Shown: piece after piece, positions 42,079 to 51,053 of the stretch
Numbering within the stretch: position 1 is the first letter of the stretch
How the letters are laid out: every line of letters begins with the position of its first letter
Assembly: GCA_020161935.1 (NCBI GenBank)
Contig: JAIUNI010000009.1
Location: 186,001 to 250,000 of the forward strand
Reading direction: 5' to 3'
DNA length: 64,000 bases
DNA from: Chloroflexota bacterium
GTDB taxonomy: Bacteria > Chloroflexota > Anaerolineae > Aggregatilineales > Phototrophicaceae
Notes under the pieces: generated by a model
What the model saw: the letters and a program-made list of their open reading frames with translations, nothing else
The model's database searches: none
Told to the model about the DNA's origin: nothing
Translations under genes and position numbers: made by a program

Positions 42079-43380
42079 TTACTCTGGTCGCCAGACGATC
42101 TGCCCGTGCGAAATGGGGGTGTCGAGTTGGCGCAGGTCGCTGCCATCGGCGTTCATCACGGTCAAGTGCGGTTCACCCGCCTCGGTGCCAATAGAGAAAG
42201 CGATTTGCTCACCAGAAGGCGACCATACTGGTGCGCTGAGGTCATAGCCATACGTCTCACCCTCGTAGATAACCGTTTGCTCACCCGTCACTGCGTTAAT
42301 GCGTACCAGCAACACGATACCTGATAAGTCATCTTGCGTGGCAACCAGCAGCGATTGGCTGTCCGGTGACCAACCGAGCGCCGTCGTCGGTTCGGCATCC
42401 AGCGTCACAAGCTGCGGCTGGGGATTGGCTAATGGGGTCAGAAACAGCGAATAATGATAGTCCTTATCGGAAAGGACAAGGGCAGCCGTTGTCTGGTCAG
42501 GCGATACTCTGGAACCGTACAGCGCATCGCCAATCGTGCGGTCAGTGAGTTGGATACGGTCGCCGGTCGTCTGGTTGAAGGCCACGCCGATTTGTACCGG
42601 CTCGACCATAAACCGGTAGCCGGAAGGGAGGAAGGGTGAAGGATTTTCGCAGGTTGGGAAGTCCAACGGCGCACCGTCACTTTCGGTCGGCTCGGATGGC
42701 ATCACCGCGTACAAACCGTTCTCGATGATCGTCATGTCCTCTGCCAGCAAGCACTTGCCGGAGCCATCGGGATTCATCAGGTAAACCGATTGGTCGATGG
42801 TGCGGATAAACGGCTCGTAGATTTCGGCAGTGAAGGCGATTTTGTCGCCCGCCGGTGTCCACGCGAACATCCCCAAACGAACGAGCTGACCGGCTGATAA
42901 TTCCTGCGGAATGTTGGTCGTCAGAACGCGGTTTTCGCCTGTGACCAGATCAACCAGCGCCAGATCAGCGCGGCCTTCTTCACCCGCGCCGGTCACCAGT
43001 TCATCGGTGCGATAAAGCAGGGCAGGGTTAATAGGCTCGACGAAGTAATTCTGGCTGTCGCCCTCCGCCGTCCAACCTGTTTGCCCTGCATAATCGACCT
43101 GCCACCAATTGATGCCGCTGGTCGGGTCACACGCCGCGCCAGCCAGTACGGTGAACAAACCGCCACCGTCGATCATGCCAATCAGGTCAGCACTGCGGGC
43201 GGGTGCAGCACGTAAGTTGTTGGGCGAGGTGCCGATCACCTGTCCCCGCTGCCCGATGGTGAGGCGCGGCGGCAGCGCACAGGCGGACGCGGATTGAGCA
43301 GTAACAAATGGAACAGTGCCTAAGCAAAAGGCGAGTAAAAACCACACGAGATGCGGCTTGGATGCTCGTAAGCGGTACAT
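42079..43380 (-). CDS. Secreted SH3b plus TolB-like beta-propeller protein
   Basis: 433 residues; the ATG at 43380 has GGAG at 8-bp spacing and is preferred over 43386. Signal peptide ~1-25 (HLVWFLLAFCLGTVPFVTA). Residues ~40-110 form an SH3b-like domain (NNLRAAPARSADLIGMIDGG, WWQVDYAGQTGWTAEG). The rest has propeller repeats of the WSPDGxxIAF kind (AWTPAGDKIAFTAE, LGWSPDSQSLLVAT, VWSPSGEQIAFSIG). Extracellular; SH3b suggests cell-wall contact. No enzymatic motif. Confidence 0.82.
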   Translation of the reverse strand: MYRLRASKPHLVWFLLAFCLGTVPFVTAQSASACALPPRLTIGQRGQVIGTSPNNLRAAPARSADLIGMIDGGGLFTVLAGAACDPTSGINWWQVDYAGQTGWTAEGDSQNYFVEPINPALLYRTDELVTGAGEEGRADLALVDLVTGENRVLTTNIPQELSAGQLVRLGMFAWTPAGDKIAFTAEIYEPFIRTIDQSVYLMNPDGSGKCLLAEDMTIIENGLYAVMPSEPTESDGAPLDFPTCENPSPFLPSGYRFMVEPVQIGVAFNQTTGDRIQLTDRTIGDALYGSRVSPDQTTAALVLSDKDYHYSLFLTPLANPQPQLVTLDAEPTTALGWSPDSQSLLVATQDDLSGIVLLVRINAVTGEQTVIYEGETYGYDLSAPVWSPSGEQIAFSIGTEAGEPHLTVMNADGSDLRQLDTPISHGQIVWRPE

Positions 43381-43499
43381 GGTCATATCTCCGAAAGGCA
43401 CACGAATATGCCGTGCGCCCATGATTTACTATATGACCATTATGAATGAAATGGAAACAGATTGTCGTCCGACGAAGGTTGGAGACGTGGTTTAGGCCA

Positions 43500-45017
43500 T
43501 TAGCGCCGTTCGATCATGCCATCAACCGGCGTTTTGCGGCGCGAAAGACCGAGCTTTTGCAGCGCCATCGAGCTGTAGGACTGACCATCCTCACTGACGA
43601 GCGGGAAGGTCTGCTCGATAGTCGGGATGCGGACGGTGAATACCGTTTCGATATTCGGGCGGCTCTTGACTTCAATCGTCCCGCCATGTGCCTCGACGAT
43701 CCACTTGGCAATCGAAAGCCCCAAACCCGCGCCGCCGCTGTTCGTAACGCGCGTGCGTGACGTATCCGCCTGATAGAAACGATCAAAAATGTGGGCAATA
43801 TCTTCCGCCTCGATACCCACACCCGTGTCGCTCACCTGAAAGACCGCTTCACGTCCGGCTTGGCGCAGCGAAAGGCCAATCTGCCCACCATCCGGTGTGA
43901 ATTTGATGGCGTTGCTCACCAAATTGAGCAGGAGCTGTTTAAGACGGTCGGAGTTGCCTTTGAGGCGTACCGGCTCGATGTGGTGGATACGGATGAGCAG
44001 ATTGCGGTCTTTAGCCAGAATACGCGCCTCTTTGAACACATCCGTCACCACTGTATCCGCGTCAATCTCGGTCATGTCGATCACCAGATTACCGTAGTCC
44101 GCACGTGCCAGCAGCAGCAGGTCATCCACCATCCGCGACATACGCTCGGCTTCACTGTGCATCGCTTCGAGCGAGGTGTCATCCATCCCATAGCGGCGAA
44201 CGAGGTCAAGGTTGCCGCGAATGGCCGTCAGCGGCGTACGCAGTTCGTGGGAGACATCCGCCACCAAGCGGCGCTGGGCGGTAAATAAGTGTTCAAGGCG
44301 ATCCATCATACGGTTAAAGACAACCGTCAGCCTGCCAAGTTCATCCATCGGGCCGTTCCACGTCAGGCGTGTTTCGAGGTCTTTAGCTGTGGCGATGTTA
44401 TCTGCCGCTTCGGTCAGCGCTTCAATCGGGCGCAGTGTTTGGTCGGAGAGCCAATAGCCCAACCCCAGCGAAGCCAGCACCGCCAAAATACCCCCGCCGA
44501 GCATGAACAGCGATAAGCGGCTGGTGGCTTGGTTGACGGTATCTAGCGAATCCGCCACCTGAATGAGGCCGAACACATTCTCCTGCCCGGTCACACGCAG
44601 CGGCACGGTCATTACCCGCACTTCGGCGTTGTCTTTCTTGACGGTAGTGACTTGCGCGGTGGTCGCCATCAGCGCATTCTGGTCAAGCGGCTGGGCGTAA
44701 TCCCGCAGGTTATCCGACTGGGCGCGGAGTTCGAAGTGACCTTCCGCGTCCGGTGCCCATGCCTGCACGAGGATGTTCGAGGCGCGGAAAATATCCAACT
44801 GTGGCAGGACGAGGACAATGCGTGTGGGCGCACCGAACTCACCGACGGGATACGAATCGCTGTTCTTGATGACCTGATCGGCGGTTTCGCGCAGGGTCGC
44901 GTCCACCGTTTCAATCCATGTCGCGCGGATGACCGAAAACACGCCAAGACCAAAAAAGATGATGACAATGGCGATTAATCCGGCGTACAGGAGGATGAGT
45001 TTTCTGCGGATGGTCAT
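43500..45017 (-). CDS. Sensor histidine kinase (EnvZ/PhoR-like)
   Basis: 505 residues. Membrane segments at ~10-30 and ~165-187 flank an outer sensor domain of about 130 residues; a HAMP linker follows (SDQTLRPIEALTEAADNIAT). HisKA with VADVSHELRTPLTAIRGN, N-box NAIKFTPDGG, DTGVGIE, and GGAGLGLSIAKWIVE complete an active kinase. It is 69 bp downstream of its response regulator in the same direction, forming a two-component pair. The stimulus is unknown; its gene lies next to cell-surface protein genes. Confidence 0.93.
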   Translation of the reverse strand: MTIRRKLILLYAGLIAIVIIFFGLGVFSVIRATWIETVDATLRETADQVIKNSDSYPVGEFGAPTRIVLVLPQLDIFRASNILVQAWAPDAEGHFELRAQSDNLRDYAQPLDQNALMATTAQVTTVKKDNAEVRVMTVPLRVTGQENVFGLIQVADSLDTVNQATSRLSLFMLGGGILAVLASLGLGYWLSDQTLRPIEALTEAADNIATAKDLETRLTWNGPMDELGRLTVVFNRMMDRLEHLFTAQRRLVADVSHELRTPLTAIRGNLDLVRRYGMDDTSLEAMHSEAERMSRMVDDLLLLARADYGNLVIDMTEIDADTVVTDVFKEARILAKDRNLLIRIHHIEPVRLKGNSDRLKQLLLNLVSNAIKFTPDGGQIGLSLRQAGREAVFQVSDTGVGIEAEDIAHIFDRFYQADTSRTRVTNSGGAGLGLSIAKWIVEAHGGTIEVKSRPNIETVFTVRIPTIEQTFPLVSEDGQSYSSMALQKLGLSRRKTPVDGMIERR

Positions 45018-45086
45018 CTATTCACTGCTTACTACTTTGGCTGCGGCATGGAGCAAGGAACGACCGCAGCCCTTTCGATCAACCTG

Positions 45087-45770
45087 TTATTCTTCCTCGC
45101 GCAGCACGTAGCCGACACCACGTACCGTATGGATCACACGCGGGGAATTATCCGTTTCGGTTTTCTGGCGCAGATAGCGCACGTAGACTTCAATGATGTT
45201 GCTTTCGCCGCCGAAGTCATAACCCCAAACGCGGTCGAAGATCACATCGCGGGTCAGTACTTGGCGTGGGTTCCGCATAAACAGCTCAAGCAGTTCATAT
45301 TCCTTCGCCGTCAGGTCAATCGGGCGCTCACCACGGTAAGCACGGTGCGTACCGGTGTCTAACGTCAGGTCGGCGAAGCGCAGAATTTCCGGTCGGGAGG
45401 CGGGAACCGAGCGGCGGAACAACGCCCGCACACGTGCCATCAGCTCATCCACCGAAAACGGCTTGACAAGGTAATCATCCGCGCCAGCATCCAAACCGGC
45501 GACGCGGTCTTTAATATCATCTTTCGCGGTCAGCATCAAAATCGGCACATCGCTCGCCGCTCGCAGACGTTTACACACTTCTAATCCGTCCAACCCCGGC
45601 AGCATCCAATCCAACACCACCAGATCAGGCGGGTTATCGCGGGCAATCGTCAACCCTGTATGCCCATCACGCGCCACGCTGACGCGGTAGCCTTCATAGA
45701 TTAAGCCGCGCTCAATAAACTGGGCGATACGCGCCTCATCCTCGATCACCAATACACGTTCCGATGGCAT
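45087..45770 (-). CDS. OmpR-family response regulator
   Basis: 227 residues from the ATG at 45770 (GGAGG at 7 bp). Receiver domain with acidic pair IEDEARIAQF, phospho-acceptor Asp in VVLDWMLPGLDG, Thr/Lys region LTAKDD and YLVKPFSVDEL. The C-terminal winged helix has LTAKEYELLELFMRNPRQVL and EVYVRYLRQKTE and binds DNA. Partner of the kinase downstream. Targets not evident; TTGCAAGTTTGCA-like repeats upstream could be self-recognition sites, but I do not claim them. Confidence 0.95.
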   Translation of the reverse strand: MPSERVLVIEDEARIAQFIERGLIYEGYRVSVARDGHTGLTIARDNPPDLVVLDWMLPGLDGLEVCKRLRAASDVPILMLTAKDDIKDRVAGLDAGADDYLVKPFSVDELMARVRALFRRSVPASRPEILRFADLTLDTGTHRAYRGERPIDLTAKEYELLELFMRNPRQVLTRDVIFDRVWGYDFGGESNIIEVYVRYLRQKTETDNSPRVIHTVRGVGYVLREEE

Positions 45771-45886
45771 TACGCCACCTCCTTGAAGGTGTGCTGCTAC
45801 CCACCCCACGGTAGGTGCAAACTTGCAACACAATATTTAGGACAACTTTATGACACACATCATACACGCGATTGTTAAGTAAGGGA

Positions 45887-47842
45887 TTAGCGTACCCATG
45901 AGAAGGCGCTTATCTGCGGCGGCGCGGTCAGCGTCACCTGCTGCATGGTCTGCATATCGCGAATGGTCAGCGCCCCGCCTTCGTGAGTTTGCCCTGCTAG
46001 ATAACGACCGTCCGGGGAGAGGACAGGCAGCACCATAAAGCCACCGCTGCCCACCGCCGTGATCGCCCCCGTGGTCGTCAGCATATCCGCCACGTTCAAC
46101 GCGCGGGGGCCGATCTGCGAACTCCCCAGCACCAGCCGCGCCCGTGACGCGACCACATCCTGCATCGTCACAATCCGCGCCGGCTGCGGGATGCTGGCGA
46201 TCTTCGCCGCCTCGGCAGGGTTGGCAGGGTCGATGCGGTAAATAATCTGCTCGCTGGTATTCTCGCCGTAACCCAAGCCGCTGTTGTAGGCCAGCACGAA
46301 GCCGCTTTGCAGCCAGATCGCCTTACTCGCGACCCCGATTTCCTGTGTCTCCAACGCGCTCAGGTCGATCAGCAGCAGCGCTTCGGGGGTGTTCGCCGCT
46401 GACCGTGTGACGAGCAAGCCGTTGATGTTCGGCGCGAATACTGGCTGGCTAAAGACCGACCCCGGCGGGAAATTCGGTGCGCCGTGCGGCAGGATCAGCT
46501 TGGCATCACCGCCCTGCGCCGACACGAGCCAGATGCCGCCTTCGACACCCTCGCTGTTCGGCAGCACAAACGCGACTTGCTGCCCGTTGGGGTTATAGAC
46601 CAGTTCACTGGCGAACGCCGCCTTATCGACCAGCACGCGCGGCGCGTTCGGCGTGATGAACCCCTGCGCCCACAACCGTCCACCGCTGGCAAACGTCACC
46701 TCACCGCCACCGGGGGCCACCACGTACGCCGTCACATCCTCGGAGGCTTGTGTCACCTGCACCGGAGGGCTGCTGTTTGCGGGTAAGTGCCACACCTGCT
46801 GCACATTATCGCCGTCCGCCGCGAGGAACGCGCCCTCGCTCGTCAGCGCGATTCCGTCGACACGGTTCAGCGGCAGCGGCCCCCAACTATAGGCCACCAC
46901 ATCCGCGAACGGCAGCGGGAAGCCTTCGCCGGTCGCGGGCAGGATGAGCGCCAGCACACCACCCCGCAGCGCGAGGATGAGGTTGCCGTTGGGTGCCCAC
47001 CGTGCGCCGTTGAGTTCCAGCACGATCTCCGATAGGGCATTGCTGCGCGGCGTATTGGGGGCGAGGCTGATGAGTCGGGCGCTGCCTTCCGGTACTTCCG
47101 TATCCGACTTCTGCACCCCGAACAGCATCAGCGTGCCGTCCGCCTGAGTGGCGGGGAGTTGATAGTTCCACGTATCGTCCAGCAGTACCGTTTGCGCGTT
47201 CCCGCTGGCGAGGTTCATCCGTACGAGGCCGCCGTTCGCCGGGGCGAACACGACTTCGCTGGCGCTGACCCACGCGAGACCAATCGACGACGAAATTGCG
47301 CTGGTGAGAATGAGGGCGTTACTCTCGCGGCGGTACAACCACCAGATATCATCCTCTGCCTCGGCAGCGAGGTAAGCCCCCGTCGGCGACCACTGGAAGT
47401 TGACAAAGATGCCTTCGCGCAGGTCGGCGAATAGGGCTTCGGTCGGCGTGTTGGTGTACACCCGCGCCCCGTAAGCTGTGCTGTATACCAGCATGTCCCC
47501 CGTTGGCGACCACGCCAGCGTGTCCCCATGCCCGCGCGAGGGCGGCAGGTCAGCCGTGCCTTGCTCGATGACCGCCTCGGCCTCGGTATAAATGTTGCGG
47601 ATGGTGAGGCCGTCCTGCGTGCGGTACGCCAGCCAATTGCCGTCCGGCGCGACACCGAAATCGACGACGAACAAATCCTCCGGCGTAACGACCGACATCC
47701 CTTCCGTACCCAACCCCACGCGCTGCACCTGCCCGTTATTGGTCAGCAGGTAAAGCGGTGCGGGTAAATCCAGCCCATCCTGCGCCCGCACCCACCCGAC
47801 CATCAGCAGTAAGCACAGGGCGATTAGTCCAATTCGACGCAT
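45887..47842 (-). CDS. Secreted TolB-like beta-propeller protein
   Basis: 651 residues from the ATG at 47842 (GAGGAT in front), signal peptide MRRIGLIALCLLLMVGWVRA. It consists of propeller blades such as AWSPTGDMLVYSTAYGARVY, QWSPTGAYLAAEAEDDIWWL, VYNPNGQQVAFVLPNSEGV and VLSPDGRYLAGQTHEGG. About ten blades may give two propellers. Likely a surface or exported scaffold; no catalytic site seen. Located directly upstream (in transcription order) of the two-component pair but 53 bp separates it from that regulator's start on the same strand, so co-transcription is unclear. Confidence 0.78.
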   Translation of the reverse strand: MRRIGLIALCLLLMVGWVRAQDGLDLPAPLYLLTNNGQVQRVGLGTEGMSVVTPEDLFVVDFGVAPDGNWLAYRTQDGLTIRNIYTEAEAVIEQGTADLPPSRGHGDTLAWSPTGDMLVYSTAYGARVYTNTPTEALFADLREGIFVNFQWSPTGAYLAAEAEDDIWWLYRRESNALILTSAISSSIGLAWVSASEVVFAPANGGLVRMNLASGNAQTVLLDDTWNYQLPATQADGTLMLFGVQKSDTEVPEGSARLISLAPNTPRSNALSEIVLELNGARWAPNGNLILALRGGVLALILPATGEGFPLPFADVVAYSWGPLPLNRVDGIALTSEGAFLAADGDNVQQVWHLPANSSPPVQVTQASEDVTAYVVAPGGGEVTFASGGRLWAQGFITPNAPRVLVDKAAFASELVYNPNGQQVAFVLPNSEGVEGGIWLVSAQGGDAKLILPHGAPNFPPGSVFSQPVFAPNINGLLVTRSAANTPEALLLIDLSALETQEIGVASKAIWLQSGFVLAYNSGLGYGENTSEQIIYRIDPANPAEAAKIASIPQPARIVTMQDVVASRARLVLGSSQIGPRALNVADMLTTTGAITAVGSGGFMVLPVLSPDGRYLAGQTHEGGALTIRDMQTMQQVTLTAPPQISAFSWVR

Positions 47843-47949
47843 CAGGTTATCCTCATCGTGTTTTCGCATTCCGCGATGACATGCTTAGAACTTCGGATTG
47901 TACCGAAAACCCTGTAATCTAGCCGCACTCAAGGCACAAAGTACTAGCT

Positions 47950-47997
47950 TCTCTGTCTTATTCTCTGTGTTCTCTGTGCCTCAGTGGTTAATTCTTT
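47950..47997 (-). repeat. Partial CACAGAGGCACAG-family repeat
   Basis: Reverse strand reads TTAACCACTGAGGCACAGAG followed by AACACAGAG, matching the tandem unit at 3.3-3.5 kb. Located between the propeller gene and the monooxygenase-like gene. Confidence 0.65.
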
Positions 47998-48006
47998 GCC
48001 TTTGCC

Positions 48007-48297
48007 TCAAGCATTCGCGTACACCACTTCGCCGTCGTGCCATTCCGGTTCGGTCTCCAGCGCCGTCATCAGCAGTGTGAAGCGGGCGTGTTGTTCAGGA
48101 CTATTCGCGTTCGCAACGTAGGCTTCTCTGCTGTCGAACAGCACCGTCATGTAATACTCACGGCTGTCCGCGTCCATCTGGTAAACGTAGACCGCTTGCA
48201 TCCCCGGTATCGCAACCCCTTCAACTTCCTCTGTGATCCGCAGGAAATCCGTCTGCATCCCGTCTTTTACAACCATCCGTGCCACTGTCCCGTACAT
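48007..48297 (-). CDS. ABM/dimeric alpha-beta barrel-like protein
   Basis: 96 residues from the ATG at 48297 (AGGAG at 8 bp). Small ferredoxin-like fold: MYGTVARMVVKDGMQTDFLR, GMQAVYVYQMDADSREYYMTVLFDSREAYVANANSPEQHARF. This order resembles antibiotic-biosynthesis-monooxygenase-like proteins, which dimerise and often lack known substrates. No catalytic residue can be assigned. Divergent from the alpha/beta hydrolase gene. Confidence 0.65.
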   Translation of the reverse strand: MYGTVARMVVKDGMQTDFLRITEEVEGVAIPGMQAVYVYQMDADSREYYMTVLFDSREAYVANANSPEQHARFTLLMTALETEPEWHDGEVVYANA

Positions 48298-48412
48298 AGC
48301 GCCACTCCTTAAAATGAACTGAATGACTGCCGTTTCTACCCCCAGCATACACCCGCTGCGAAATTGTTACCTGTTCTTGCGTGCCGCTGCGCCGCACTTT
48401 ACAATCTTCCCC

Positions 48413-49213
48413 ATGACCACACCTATCCCCCACATCATGTCCGGCGGTGAATCCTTCTTCTTTCGCGGCGGCAGCACCGGCGTACTCTGCCTGCACGGCT
48501 TCATGGCCTCGCCCGCCGAGGTGCGCTGGCTGGGTAAACACCTCGCCGATTTGGGCTGTACCGTTTACGGCCCGCGCCTCCCCGGCCACGCCACCGACTA
48601 CCACGATATGACCCGCCATCGCTGGCAGGATTGGTACACGGCGGTCGAAGATGCGCTCGGCATCCTCCGCAGCCAGTGTGAGCGGGTGTTCGTGGTCGGG
48701 CATTCGATGGGCGGGATGCTGGGCTTGCTGCTGGCGGCGAATGCACAGGTGGATGGCCTCGCCGCGCTGGCGACACCCATCACCTTCGCCAACCGGTCGA
48801 TGGCCGCCGCGCATTGGGCGAAGTGGATACGCCCCTACACCGATCAAACCGACCGCAGCACACTGGTTGAGTTAATCAACGCCGAGCAAACACGACGCGG
48901 CGAGCATGTCGTCGGGCGGGTGCGCCACAACCTCTGGTCAACCGCCGCCGTCAGCGAGATCTTCGCCCTCGCGGGGGTCGTCCGCGAATGCCTGCCCGCC
49001 GTCAAAGTGCCGCTGCTCGCCATCTACTCCGAAGCTGACCAAACCGTGCCGCTCAGTAACCGCGACCTGCTGCTGAGTCAGGTAAAATCCAGTGTCATCG
49101 AACAGCACACGCTCAAACACAGCGACCATATCCTGCCGCAGGATTCCGAACGCGAAACGGTTTTCCAACTGGTCGCCGATTTCATCACCCAACACAGCAA
49201 CCCCACCTCTTAA
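48413..49213 (+). CDS. Carboxylesterase/monoacylglycerol-lipase-like alpha/beta hydrolase
   Basis: 266 residues from the ATG at 48413; an upstream start at 48323 would overlap the divergent gene's promoter area. LCLHGFMASPAEVRWLGKHLA (oxyanion loop), nucleophile in VGHSMGGMLGLL, Asp in IYSEADQTVP and His in LKHSDHILPQD form a full triad. The pattern matches Est30-type carboxylesterases, which cleave short acyl esters or monoglycerides in the cytoplasm. Confidence 0.87.
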   Translation: MTTPIPHIMSGGESFFFRGGSTGVLCLHGFMASPAEVRWLGKHLADLGCTVYGPRLPGHATDYHDMTRHRWQDWYTAVEDALGILRSQCERVFVVGHSMGGMLGLLLAANAQVDGLAALATPITFANRSMAAAHWAKWIRPYTDQTDRSTLVELINAEQTRRGEHVVGRVRHNLWSTAAVSEIFALAGVVRECLPAVKVPLLAIYSEADQTVPLSNRDLLLSQVKSSVIEQHTLKHSDHILPQDSERETVFQLVADFITQHSNPTS

Positions 49214-49303
49214 TCTGCGTATAATAGTGTGATGGATGCCAATACCGCATACCAAAGCCGCGCATCTAATCATGCGTGACTATAGACTGGAGACTCAAAA
49301 AAC

Positions 49304-49627
49304 ATGCTGCGTGCAATCATTGACCAAATCCGCCTAACGTGGCACCTCATACGCGACCCGCGTGTGCCGCTGTGGGCGAAAGCCATTCCCTTTGTCGGCC
49401 TGCTGTATGTGATCTCGCCGATTGATATTCTTCCCGACTTCATGATCGGCTTGGGACAGTTGGATGACCTTGCGATTGTGTTAGGTGGGATGCGCTTATT
49501 CGCCTCGGTCGTGCCGGAACATATCGTCGAGGAACACCGTGCCGAAATCGCTGGCAAGCCGCTGGATATTATTCAAGGCATAGGCCACCGCATCGACTCG
49601 GAAGAAAAGGCCAAAAACCAACCGTAA
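49304..49627 (+). CDS. YkvA-like DUF1232 membrane protein
   Basis: 107 residues. RDPRVPLWAKAIPFVGLLYVISPIDILPDFMIGLGQLDDLAIVLGG is the DUF1232 signature (one hydrophobic segment followed by SPIDxLPDF). Small membrane-linked protein of unknown function, found widely. The 90-bp gap after the hydrolase allows but does not prove co-transcription. Confidence 0.85.
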   Translation: MLRAIIDQIRLTWHLIRDPRVPLWAKAIPFVGLLYVISPIDILPDFMIGLGQLDDLAIVLGGMRLFASVVPEHIVEEHRAEIAGKPLDIIQGIGHRIDSEEKAKNQP

Positions 49628-49680
49628 ACGTAAAAGGCTGATGCCCACTGCCTCGAATCACGTTGAACGATCATTCTCGC

Positions 49681-49706
49681 GTAGGGGAGGGGTTATGACC
49701 CTCCCG
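49681..49706 (+). repeat. REP hairpin with GTAG foot
   Basis: GTAG (49681-49684), GGGAGGG (49685-49691), loop GTTATGA, CCCTCCC (49699-49705). Confidence 0.75.
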
Positions 49707-49788
49707 TTCCCACCTTAATCCAATTGCCCGTAGATTGTCGCCCCGCGAACAGGTATTATTCCGGCACAGGGAAAGTGAGCAAATAATC

Positions 49789-50301
49789 ATGTCGGAAGAA
49801 AAATTTGTCCTGACCCAACGGGGCTATGATCAGATTAAGCAGCAGCTTGAAAGTTTGGAAGCCGAAGCCCGCGAAGAACGGTCGGTGCTTAACGATTCGC
49901 TGAACGACAAAGCAGGTGGCGATGACGACGATGCGGATGTCGCGCTGGAGTTCGACTCGCGCCGCCGCAAAGAGCGCATGGACGAGAAAATCGGCTATCT
50001 GCGCTTCGTCCTCGACCGTGCCGAAATTTATGAAGACCCCGACCCCGAACGGGTGAACACCGGCGAACGGGTAACACTCTGGGATTTTGAAGCCCGCGAG
50101 GAAGTTCAGTTGGATGTCCTCTCCAGTGCCGAAATCACCGCCCGCACCAACGTCGGCCCCGGCGTAGAAGATGCCTCCGATAGTTCGCCGATTGGCAAGG
50201 CGCTGCTCGGCAAACGGGTCGGCGATATTGTCGAGGTCGAAACTCCCAACGGCATCAACCGCTACACCGTCCGCCACATCGAACCCATCCCCGAAGACTG
50301 A
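49789..50301 (+). CDS. greA: GreA/GreB-family transcription elongation factor
   Basis: 170 residues from the ATG at 49789. The N-terminal coiled coil (QRGYDQIKQQLESLEAEARE) carries an acidic tip near DDDDADVALEFDSRRRKERM, the part that reaches into the RNA polymerase channel to stimulate transcript cleavage. The C-terminal FKBP-like domain has EITARTNVG, SPIGKALLGKRVGDIVEVETPNG. Exceptionally acidic tip (four Asp in a row). It rescues stalled elongation complexes. May be an accessory paralogue; I cannot tell if it is the main GreA. A terminator follows. Confidence 0.88.
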   Translation: MSEEKFVLTQRGYDQIKQQLESLEAEAREERSVLNDSLNDKAGGDDDDADVALEFDSRRRKERMDEKIGYLRFVLDRAEIYEDPDPERVNTGERVTLWDFEAREEVQLDVLSSAEITARTNVGPGVEDASDSSPIGKALLGKRVGDIVEVETPNGINRYTVRHIEPIPED

Positions 50302-50311
50302 CCAACACCAC

Positions 50312-50340
50312 AGCCGCCTCATCAAACAGGCGGCTTTTTA
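50312..50340 (+). terminator. Rho-independent terminator
   Basis: AGCCGCCT (50312-50319), 8-nt loop, AGGCGGCT (50328-50335), then TTTTA; ends the greA-type gene. Confidence 0.85.
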
Positions 50341-51053
50341 TTCCCCCTCGCAAAAGTTTGTAAATTCGAACCAAACTCTATTGACTAAACTAGCCTTTTT
50401 GTTCTAAAATATAAGTGTAATAGCTTTGCGGTAGCACCACACTAAGCGGTGGATACTCATTTTATGGCAACTCCTATGTATGGTGAGCCATAAAAGTCTT
50501 TAAAGACCCTCCCTGTTACTACGGGGAGGGGTTGGGGTGGGGTTCTCCCTGTTACTCTATCAGCGGAGTGAGCCTGCGAACGTACCGTCGTGGGGTGGGG
50601 TCGAATGAACCCTCCACCACTTAATGCAGTCCTACCTTGTATTGCTCTTGGCGTACTTGGCGACTTGGCGGTTTAATTCTCTTGCCTTTTCTCTGTAGTT
50701 AACATTCAGAATAAGCAAGTTGAGGGAGAACTGGATTTGTATTTTTCCCTCAGGAATTTTATCTTGAATGTTAACCTGTGTTCTCTGCGGTTAACAATGG
50801 TTTGCATTTACTTTTGCGTTTTCGGCGGCATTCTCCCTCACCACCGCCATGCAACTGCAAATGCTGCACAGCGGTGGATACAGGGGAGCAATCCGCCGGA
50901 ACGGTGTCATTTCAGCGCCGCGCTCTCTCACTTCTGCCGACATAAAATCGCACTTCAGCGGATGCACGGGAGCTTCCCGCCAGACAATTCGGCGGAATAA
51001 ATGCGAAATCTGCGAAAATTGCGAATGTTGTGCAGTTTCCGAATCAAATCAGC
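50341..51053. other. Long non-coding, repeat-filled spacer
   Basis: 713 bp between convergent genes. 50505-50630 is a mosaic CCCTCACCCC element; 50640-50702 and 50780-50800 carry reversed CACAGAGGCACAG-family pieces (GACTTGGCGGTTTAATTCTC). A duplicated TTAACATTCA appears near 50700 and 50768 (opposite arms TTGAATGTTAAC). An open frame across 50737-51000 has no ribosome site and runs through repeats, so I do not call it. Confidence 0.6.
50505..50630. repeat. Mosaic CCCTCACCCC-family element with mismatched inner arms
   Basis: Contains ATCAGC (50559-50564), the reversed 19-nt core, and ACCGTC (50584-50589). The arms do not pair: one is of the 4.8-kb type and the other of the 1.6-kb type, so this copy looks like a recombinant. 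Confidence 0.75.

Noticed and set aside
50737..51000. 87-residue open frame in the long spacer
   Set aside because: No ribosome site, runs across repeat fragments, and no recognisable protein pattern.
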